The notes under the pieces are model-generated. The model was not told the DNA's origin. It worked only from the letters and a program-made list of their open reading frames with translations, and did not search any database. A program made the position numbers and the translations under genes. A stretch of 64,000 nt of DNA, from positions 1,798,001 to 1,862,000 of the forward strand of contig JBAIAC010000007.1 of assembly GCA_037349315.1 (NCBI GenBank), written 5' to 3'. The DNA is from Chelydra serpentina. Its lineage: Eukaryota; Chordata; Testudines; Chelydridae. This document shows positions 56,694 through 64,000 of the stretch, in pieces. Numbering within the stretch: position 1 is the stretch's first letter; each line of letters starts with the position of its first letter.

Positions 56694-57179
56694 CATAGGC
56701 ACAGACTCCTTGGGTGCTCCAGGGCTGGAGCACCCACGGAAAAAAATGAGTGGGTGCTTAGCACCCACTAGCAGCGAGCTCCCCTCCTCCCTGCCAGCGC
56801 CTCCTGCCCGCCGGCGCCCTGCTGGTCAACTCCTCCCCCGTCCTCCCAGTGCCTCCCGCCCGCTGCGATCAGCTGTTCTGTGGCATGCAGGAGGTGCTGG
56901 GAGGGAGAGGGAGGACTGAAACAGGGACGGTGCGCTCAGGGGAGGGGGCGGAGCAGGGACACGAAGAGGTGGGGCAGGGGAGGGGCCTTGGGGGAAGGGG
57001 TGGAGTAGGGGTGGAGGTTTGGGGGTGGGGTGGGGACAGGGTCTGGGGCGGAGCAGGGACAGGAAGAGGCAGGGCAGGGGTAGGGACTTGGAAGAAGGGG
57101 TGGAGTGGGGGCGGGCCTGGGGCAGAGGTGGGCGGGGGGGTCGAGCATCACCCAGGTATAGAGGAAGTCAGGGCCTATG
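56694..57179 (+). mobile_element. CATAGGCGCC-type non-autonomous hAT (copy 4)
   Basis: It starts CATAGGCACAGACTCCTTGG, GTGCTCCAGGGCTGGAGCAC, CCACGGAAAAAAATGAGTGG, and has the CAGCTGTTCTGTGGCATGC motif and a GGGGCGGAGCAGGGAC-rich interior. The end is GTCAGGGCCTATG. The 8-bp target duplication is GGATCCAT (56686-56693) / GGATCCAC (57180-57187), one mismatch. Open frames at 56849-57270 are composition artefacts. Confidence 0.88.
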
Positions 57180-57187
57180 GGATCCAC

Positions 57188-58527
57188 GCAGGTGGACCCC
57201 TTCCCCTGGGCTAAGGCCCACTGACTCCTATAGGGCTCCGCACGGCTTATTTGCAGGATCGGGGCTTTAAAGGACAACGACAAAGTGTTAATGTAATTTT
57301 TAAATTGGAAGCCAACCAGTGTAAATGGCCAGATAAGGGTGTTACCCTGAGGATAATGGACAACATGAAAGGTGTTGGTGGAGAGCACCATTTTAAGTAC
57401 CAGGTGTTTTTGAACGCTAAAGTATGGCATGAAATAAATTCAGAAACGGGGGATTCAAATGAATAAAGCTTGGCCTAGGGTCTCCAGCTACCATAGTTCG
57501 GGAGGGAAGTCTTCATTTTTCTGTTCCAATGGAAGTATTTTTCCTCTGAACACAAGTGGCCAGTCTGCAGCTCTGGAGCCAAAAAAGCATCAAAGAGGAA
57601 AATGTTGCTCAAGTGTACAAAGCGCTCTTATTCTTTTTTTAAAAGCTGGAAAATTCAGATGAGTCGGTTAGCTCTTCTGAGTGTAGGCCCTGGGGAGGCT
57701 AACCCAACTGGAAAGTTTTAGGGCCTGAAGAAGTGTCTGAGTTTTTTGTGTTTTGCTTGTCAGATGAATCCAGCCCATTACAAAATGCCATAAATAATCC
57801 ACAATCCCTGTGTACATAGGATAAGGAGCAAAACAATCCTGAGAAATACACAGCTGTAATTAAAGTGTAATTCCACAGGGACGTAGTACCTATATACTAT
57901 ACTTTATAAACATCATTATCATAGAAATAAACAGTATCCTCACTCATTAACCTGCAGTCTCCAAGGCAAGAACCCCATTATCCGAAACATGTGCATCATT
58001 AAGCTGCAGATAGAAGTGTCTGTCTGTATTCCATTGTGAATTTCACTAAAAGGTTTCTTTTCCCTGCAAAGAAGAAAAATTCCTTTCTTTGTTATATAAT
58101 AGTTATTACTATATTTTAATGTGTTTTTATTATTTATAATAGTTCATTACATTGGGATTCAGGAACTGCTGTAAAGTTAAATTGCTTCTTAACCTGTTTT
58201 CGTAAGATTGAGGTAGACTATTGGTCTTGGATTTTCTCTTGACTTCCCTTTGGCTTTGAGTGAACTGGTCCCAATTAACCACTGGAAATGCTTTCCTGCA
58301 TAATTACTCCATTTGTGCTATTCGAGATAATGGGTAGAGTGTATTGTCTAACAACAAGCAAGGAAGTGATCTTGGCAAATCCCAGTAACACAAATGGAAT
58401 ACCTAACTACACACGCATGCATACCTACTCTGCAATAATAATCTCTGTGTTATTGTTTCTGCACAAATCTACTTGCAGATCCACCCAATGGCAGCTGACA
58501 TACCACTGTATTTGGACCATCTTTGGA
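57188..58527. other. Mostly unassigned
   Basis: 57190-57275 (CCACTGACTCCTATAGGGCT, CCGCACGGCTTATTTGCAGG) resembles a short amniote repeat. The 71-codon open frame at 57251-57466 has no recognisable domain. 58080-58150 is AT-rich. Confidence 0.45.
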
Positions 58528-58915
58528 TTTAACCAATGGTCCAGCTAGTTCAACATCCTGTCTCTGAAAGCGGCCAGCACTAGATGTTTCAGAGGAAAGT
58601 GCCAAAAATCTTAAGTGGATAATTATGAAATAACCTGATAATAGGAGAAGTTTCTTCCAAACACTCATGAGTGGTTGGCATATTCTTTGAAACCTGAGGG
58701 TTTATAGCCCTTAAGTTTTTTCCTTTGTCTGATGTGACTGTAGAGGCTCTTATCTGTATAAATCTTTCTATCCTTTTTTAATCAACTAAGCTCTTGCTCT
58801 CAATATCTAGCAATAATGAGTTCCACAGGGTAATTATGCATTGTTAAAGTATTTATTTTCTTCAGCTGTACTTTGTTGCCTTTTAATTTAATTGAGCGCT
58901 CTTGTATCTGAACGT
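58528..58915 (-). mobile_element. Old CR1 LINE 3' fragment
   Basis: CCAATGGTCCAGCTAGTTCA, ACATCCTGTCTCTGAAAGCG, GCCAGCACTAGATGTTTCAG are the degraded minus-strand end of the CR1 group seen at 8968. Downstream GAGTTCCACAGGGTAATTAT and GTTGCCTTTTAATTTAATTG continue the order. Confidence 0.75.
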
Positions 58916-59466
58916 ATTATTGACCAAAGATTGTGCACAGTTTCCTGGAGGTGTATGCTCGTGCGTAGTTGTGTGGTTGGTTAGTTTGAAAATAATGTAC
59001 AAACTTACATTCGGGAAAGCTCCAAAGTGAACCTGAACTGGTAAGAATTAAAAGCTTTGCAAAAGTACAGTTGGTATTGTCAAAATAGCAATTTAAATAA
59101 GATTAAAAGTGTACATTTCAAATTGTGGTTGAAAAGATGGGTATTTAAACACGTTGGGTAGTAGATGATTAGCACTTAAAAACTTGTAATCTCAAAAATT
59201 TGCTGTGAAGATGAATTACTGAGGGAAAAATCCCAGACCCAGTGCACAACTTCAAACGTGCTGTGTTTGATGGAGTTCCACACTGGGAAGTAGTTGGTGC
59301 TGAGGTTCAGAGCTGCAGTATCTTCCTTAGCTGCTGCTAAGGAAGTTTCAAGTCGACTAGTTGTAAGATCCCAAAATCTTCTTGGCATGATACACAGAGT
59401 CATAGTCCATCTTCAACAGGATATATTTTTGAGCAAAGCAGCTGCAAACTACAGACACATGATAGG
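58916..59466. other. Unassigned sequence
   Basis: Nothing recognised. Confidence 0.5.
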
Positions 59467-59560
59467 TTACAGTGTAGTAGCCGTGTTAGTCTGTGTCAGC
59501 AAAAAGAAAATAAGAAAGAAAGAAATACTTGTGGCACCTTAGAGACTAACAAATTTATTT

Positions 59561-59606
59561 CAGCATAAGCTTTCGTGGGTTAGAACCCACTTCATCGGAT
59601 GCACGG
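59561..59606 (-). ncRNA. Hammerhead-ribozyme-like motif in the Penelope 3' region
   Basis: On the minus strand: CATCCGATGAAG, stem TGGGTT/AACCCA closed by CTA, CGAAA, then GC-TTAT-GC. This matches the hammerhead layout (CUGAUGA, stem II, GAAA, short stem III), with CUGAUGA changed to CCGAUGA. Penelope-like elements are known to carry hammerheads. The base after stem III reads UG, not favourable for cleavage, so this copy is probably inactive. Confidence 0.5.
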
Positions 59607-59811
59607 AATGGAACATACAGTGGACTGATATTTATACAGTCAGAGAAACATGATAAGGTGGAAGTGCCTATACCAACCTTAAGAGGCTAATTAATTGAGA
59701 GGAACCATAACAGCAGGGGGAAAAAAACCTTTGAAGTGATAAACAAGATGGCCATTGCGGACAGTTGACACACAGGTGTGAATGAGGATCGTTAACTTAA
59801 GGGAAATAGAT

Positions 59812-60345
59812 TCAATTAACGTAATGGCCGAGCCATTCCAAGTCTCTCTTTAATCCTGAGTTGATGGTATCTAGTTTGCATATCAATTCAAGTTCAACAG
59901 CTTCTCGTTGTAGCCTGTTTTTGAAGTTTATCTGTTGCAAAATTGCGACCTTTAAGTCTGTCACTGAGTGGTTAGGGAGGTTGAAATGTTCTCCTACTGG
60001 TTTTTGAATGTGATGATTCCTGATGTCAGATTTGTGTCCGTTTATTCTTTTGCGTAGAGACTGTCCGGTTTGGCCAATGTACATGGCAGAGGGGCATTGC
60101 TGGCACATGATGGCATAAATCACATTGGTAGATGTGCAGGTGAACGAGCCCCTAGTGGCGTGGCGGATGTGATTGGGTCCTATGATGGTATCACTTGAAT
60201 CGATATGTGGACAGAGTTGGCATCGGGCTTTGTTGCAAGGATAGGTTCCTGGGTTAGTGTTTTTGTTGTATGGTGTGTGTGGTTGCTGGTGAGTATTTGC
60301 TTCAGGTTGGGGGGCTGTCTGTAAGCGAGGACATGGGCTTCCACA
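59812..60345 (-). pseudogene. Penelope-like element GIY-YIG endonuclease fragment
   Basis: Penelope polyproteins are a reverse transcriptase joined to a GIY-YIG nuclease that nicks the target for reverse transcription. An uninterrupted 177-codon frame survives, ending in a TGA stop after LGHYVN. Order: linker with CGSPCP, then zinc-binding-like CNKARCQLC and FTC, then NVIYAIMCQQC (the GIY-side motif), MYIGQTG (the YIG motif), and LRKRINGHKSD with the expected Arg and His. KPVGEHFN and LELICKLDTINSG follow. The reverse transcriptase is lost by 5' truncation. The open frame continues upstream without a start codon, so it is a fragment even though it has no internal stop. Confidence 0.92.
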
Positions 60346-61199
60346 CAGCTTGAACTCTAGCTGTGTCTCCTCTGCTTACCAGGGGCTGCACCCTGGCTGA
60401 ATCCCGGTACAGCGTACAGAGACATCTAGTGGCCAAATGACAATATTGCAAGTAAATAGTTTACACCTCACACTTCCTTACTTGTGGTCTTACTTACTTG
60501 GCCTGCAGTCCACATACCGCAGAGCCATGGAGAGTGCTTTGAGCAGAACCTCCCCAGCAGAAGGAGCCCCTGCTACATAGCGCATGAAGGCTGTGGACCT
60601 TCTGAGTGCCTCCCTGAGGATCTGAGCAACATCATTTCAGCTACATTCCGAGTCTTCCATGGCCAAGGATGGTGGTGTTTCAAACTGTAAATCTCTAGCT
60701 AAGCATTAAGGAAGCTTTGATAAGAGCAAAAGCGGGGAATTGCATATAACACCCTGCATTCACATGCTTATACTTGATAAGGAAAAAGTGAACGAAAGCA
60801 TCGCTCACTGCAAAATTTGTAAATTTTCCTCATTGAGGAATAGGGTCACTGCTAGCTTTGGGAGATCCCAGGAATGTAGATACTGTGGTGGGTTTTTCTG
60901 TTTGCTTTTAATTCAGATCACTGCAAGAGGGAGCTCTTTAACATCCCTTCGTTGCAATTCTCCCTCTCCGCCCCAGTCTCTGATTTGTAGCCTCTGCGCA
61001 GAAGTACATTTCTACCAACTGCAACATGTTTAATTTCATCTCTAGTCATACACTTTGAAAGGCACGTCAGTAATGGTCTCAAAGAAAAAACACTATATAT
61101 ATATTCTGTTCTTTAGGAATATTTTCCATCTGGAAATATCAAATATCAATATGTTAAAGTAAATGCTCATGTTAGTGTCTTATCTGAGGCCCCAATCCT
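60346..61199. other. Unassigned sequence
   Basis: No gene or recognised repeat; a (TA)n run of about 12 bases lies near 61095. Confidence 0.5.
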
Positions 61200-61345
61200 G
61201 CAACTTACAATTGGGGCTGGAAAATTTTTTCAAACCAAACATTTTCCCATTGGGAAATGGGGTTTCGTTGAGAGAAAAGTTTTCCATGGGGAAAACTTGA
61301 CGTCTGGAATTTTCAACCAGGAAAATCCAGATGAACCATGTTGTT
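61200..61345. repeat. Fuzzy GGAAAA/TTTTCC repeat
   Basis: GGAAAATTTTTTCAAACC and GGTTTCGTTGAGAGAAAAG, CATGGGGAAAACTTG are in partly inverted arrangement, similar in style to 32735-33075 and 47235-47500. Unnamed. Confidence 0.35.
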
Positions 61346-61876
61346 TAGTTTCAAGTCGACGTTAATCCCTGTTTCTGCCTGAGATGTCACCGTCCCTTAT
61401 ACTAGTTGTAATTCTGGGCATTTCCTACCCCCATTCTCCCTATCAGCCCGACTCTCTGGTTGGCCATCATGTCCTGGGATTCCTCGCAGCGTCTCCCTGC
61501 GGCTGAGCCATCATTGTGCCTCCTGGAGCCAGCTGGGTCTGCCTGGGTTTTAAATGGAAGGATCCAGGAGAATGATGAAGGGGAGATGAGAGCTTTAGCT
61601 CAACGGCAAGGCCTTTTTATATGCCATCAAATGAGAACTGGCATTCACGCATGGTGAACAGCTCTTGAATAGTGTACTAAAGGCATTGATTTTCTGTCAC
61701 TCTTTTTTTTATTTCTGATGCCTCCTTGATCACTGAGCTATGAGCTTCTTCAGATAACAGAGCTAAAAAACGTCTTCTCCTGCAAATCCTACTCACCTTC
61801 GCCTGTGTAACCTCCCTGAATCCAATGGGGCTAGTCAGGGAGTACGGCCAGCAGGGTTTGTTCCTATAATGTTGCT
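61346..61876. other. Unassigned sequence
   Basis: Nothing recognised. Confidence 0.5.
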
Positions 61877-62069
61877 GGAGAGGGATAGCTCAGTGGTTTG
61901 AGCATTGGCCTGCTAAACCCAGGGTTGTGAGTTCAGTCCTTGAGGGGGCCATTTAGGGATCTGGGGCAAAAATCTGTCAGGGACAGTACTTGGTCCTGCT
62001 AGTGAAGGCAGGGGACTGGACTCGATGACCTTTCAAGGTCGTTCCAGTTCTAGGAGATGGTATATCTCC
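61877..62069 (+). mobile_element. Turtle tRNA-derived SINE with a different 3' tail
   Basis: The head is identical in layout to the other SINEs (A box GGATAGCTCAGTGGTTTGAG, B box GGTTGTGAGTTCAGTCC) up to GATCTGGGGCAAAAAT. After this the body differs: CTGTCAGGGACAGTACTTGG, GTGAAGGCAGGGGACTGGAC, CGATGACCTTTCAAGGTCGT, ending AGATGGTATATCTCC without the ATTCTATG repeats. It probably uses the tail of another CR1 group. Confidence 0.9.
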
Positions 62070-63351
62070 ATATATTACATTATTGTATTATGTTTTCTTA
62101 GGGAAACCAATCAGAGCATTGCAAAGTCGGGCTCTTCACTTTACCAACATAAACACCGACATATTTTAGAAGGGGGGAGGAAAGAATAAAAATGCAACAT
62201 AGCTAAATGAGCCCAGCTGTGGAAAATTGAACTAACATGGTCCCTTCATTTTCTTCTGATTGACTTTGCGACAGCAGCCCCTAATCTTGCAAACCCTTAC
62301 AAAGGTACTTTAACGTTACTAGCATGCACTTCTGCACCCCCTGGGCGCTACTACCAGGAGCAGCCCCAAAAGTGGAAAGGAAAAAAAATAATGAGAAAAG
62401 ACATTCAAAGGTAGAGCAAGCTGGCACCAGTCAGTGGCTGTTGACCATTCTCAACAGTTTGCACTTTCCAGGGTGTGTATCTCCAAGTGCGAGCTGTCAG
62501 ACCTGCTAATGCTTTCTGCTGTCTGTGTATACTCTGCAAACTTCAACTGCTCATGCAAAGGTGAATTCTTTCCTTCCCCCACCCCATACCTAGCTGTGGA
62601 CTGGGATGAGGTGCCCAAGCTCTGCCTTGGGTGAGGGCAGCCAAGGGGTTAATGATCTGGCCTGGAGACAAGGAGTTAAATCAGGAACACCTGCCAGAAG
62701 CATCAGGCCTGGATGGAGGGTCCTCCAGCTGCAGTTAATAATCAAAGGGGACCTGGATATAAAGGGAGGAGGCTGCCCTGGTAAGGGGAAGCTGTAGCTC
62801 TGGAGGGGACTGACGTCGCAGAGTGATCACCCTGTGAGTAGGGGAGACTGTACAGGTCTCCTTAAGGGATGGTGTAGACAGAGGTATTTTTCCCTCTAGT
62901 TCTGTCCCCAGCCTGTAAACAATGCAGGCCAGGGCACTTTGCTGCTTGTTTTACTTGCCTGATTTAGCCTTCCTTTTGTGGTCCACCTGATGTGATCTCT
63001 GCCCGTGGGCTTGCTTCTCAGTGAGGACTATTTACATGCCAAATCTCCTTTCCCCCTCTTTAAATGATAGGGAGGGGAGTGTCTAGTTTTTCATGGTGTG
63101 GAAAGTAAATATTTCATATCCCAACTCCAAAAATGGTGAAAAGGGACTTTCTAAAAGAATCCTTTTGAGCAAAGTCTGTGGAGAACATCACCCCATCGGG
63201 TGAATTCTTAACAGAGCTATGAGCCAGTTGGGTTGTCACGGCAACTGTTTTGCAACCCTAACCATACCGTTTCACTCTAAAGGAAATGCTGTAATAATGC
63301 TTTGTATGTACAGGAAGGCTTTTCATCTGAGGCGCTCAGGGGGCTTGGGAG
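62070..63351. other. Mostly unassigned; possible LTR-like piece
   Basis: 62640-62960 contains GGGGTTAATGATCTGG, a TATA-like GATATAAAGGGAGGAGGC and TGTAGCTCTGGAGGGGACTG, reminiscent of an LTR promoter. No ends or target duplication were found. The rest is unassigned. Confidence 0.3.
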
Positions 63352-63520
63352 GTAGTGTGGTGTAGTGGGTAGATCACTGGGCTGGGAGTCAGCAGACCTG
63401 ACTTCAACTCTGCCACTGACCTGCGGTATGACCTTGAGCAAGTCACTTTCTGTCTCTGTGCCTCTGTTTTTTCCTCCTATCCTTGTGTCTTCAGACTGTA
63501 AATTCACTGAGCTAGGAAGT
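63352..63520 (+). repeat. MIR-type SINE
   Basis: GTAGTGTGGTGTAGTGGGTA, GACCTGACTTCAACTCTGCC, GACCTTGAGCAAGTCACTTT, CTGTGCCTCTGTTTTTTCCT are successive MIR segments, followed by a LINE-like tail ACTGTAAATTCACTGA. Confidence 0.85.
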
Positions 63521-63532
63521 GCCTCCTGCTTA

Positions 63533-64000
63533 GAGTTGCCTGGTGTCCGGTTTTCGACCAGGAAGTCTGGTTGAAAAGGGAACCTGGCAGTGTCCGGTCA
63601 CCTGTACTGACCTTTACTCTTCTGACCTTTACTCCCAGGCAGCCTGCTGGAGCTGGGGTTCGCAAGCCCCTTGGGGCTACTCACGCTGGAGTTGAGGAGG
63701 GCGGGGCCTCATGGAGCCTTGGGGGCAAGAGGTGGGGTGAGGGGGTCTGGTTTTTAGACATTTGGCCACGCTGCTGCAGGTTTGGACAGGACCTAGAACG
63801 AGGGGAAACTGAGCTTGGTAGGGCCCTCTTGATGCAACCGCAGTAGAAATGGCTTGGTCTTCTCTGCGGGATAGACGGGAATCGCTCTTCCCGCCGCTGT
63901 AATGCAGCTTCCGTTCGGGAACACGGCATTCAAATGTTAGCGGCTGATGAAAAGCTTTTCACCATGAAACGGGGCAAATTTACCCAAAATCGGTCCCGGC
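63533..64000. other. Unassigned, beginning with a possible transposon end
   Basis: TTAGAGTTGCCTGGTGTCCG and GGCAGTGTCCGGTCACCTGT (63533-63605) resemble the end of an unidentified turtle repeat. The remainder to the window edge is unassigned. Confidence 0.4.

Larger units (their letters stand above)
59467..60345 (-). mobile_element. Penelope-like retroelement, 3' part
   Basis: Minus-strand copy with the intact outer 3' end (read on plus as GGTTACAGTGTAGTAGCCGT, GTTAGTCTGTGTCAGC), an AAAG-rich stretch, the GTGGCACCTTAGAGACTAAC segment, a hammerhead-like motif (59561-59606) and about 210 bp of further untranslated sequence. The GIY-YIG coding follows. It is 5'-truncated at about 60345. It is the key copy for identifying the other Penelope pieces in this window. 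Confidence 0.9.

Noticed and set aside
56936..57430. 164-codon open frame on the minus strand
   Set aside because: Mostly the GC-rich interior of a hAT copy; no domain.
57251..57466. 71-codon frame with protein-like composition
   Set aside because: I considered a conserved exon, but there is no recognisable family, no acceptor or donor pair I can defend, and its start lies in a repeat fragment.

Overview
This window looks like nuclear DNA from a cryptodiran (hidden-necked) turtle. The main reason is several copies of the tRNA-derived turtle SINE: a Pol III A/B-box head followed by a CR1-like tail ending in ATTCTATGATTCTATG. Alongside these are many CR1 LINE 3' ends, Penelope-like elements, hAT and Harbinger-like MITEs and old MIR/CORE-SINE pieces. 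The sequence is 64 kb of noncoding, intergenic or intronic DNA. I found no host protein-coding exon I can support. Every open frame with recognisable protein similarity belongs to a decayed mobile element: CR1 reverse transcriptase C-terminus, Penelope GIY-YIG endonuclease, or hAT transposase dimerisation domain.

Layout. 0-5 kb: a hAT carrying a SINE, then GC-rich non-autonomous hAT elements, the best of which (4467-5040) has a perfect 8-bp target duplication. 5-8 kb: a palindromic Penelope insertion and a Harbinger-like MITE interrupted by a hAT. 8.4-10.1 kb: one CR1 inserted into another. 10.3-12.4 kb: a minisatellite-bearing DNA element and a CATAGGCGCC-type hAT. 13.5-18.4 kb: CR1 end, small hAT MITE, SINE, Penelope tail. 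18.5-24.4 kb: mostly unassigned. 24.4-27.1 kb: SINE, AT-rich element, a 136-bp foldback and a second palindromic Penelope. 30-33.7 kb: 750-bp Harbinger-like element, CR1 with a third palindromic Penelope-like insert, CATAGGCGCC hAT. 36-40.6 kb: further MITEs. 41.4-44.6 kb: a dense stack of MIR, CR1, a Tigger-like element, a GC-rich module and an inverted-duplicated hAT. 51-57 kb: MITEs, two adjacent SINEs, one tRNA-Arg(CCG)-like gene, CATAGGCGCC hAT. 59.5-60.3 kb: Penelope 3' part with GIY-YIG coding. 61.9 kb: a SINE with a different tail.

The genes do not work together as a pathway; the content is a layered record of transposition, much of it datable by nesting. The most notable pattern is three separate Penelope-type insertions. 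Each is flanked by its own target-site duplication, and each consists of an antisense piece of the element's 3' end fused to an overlapping sense piece. Family names come from recognised motifs, not from a database search.
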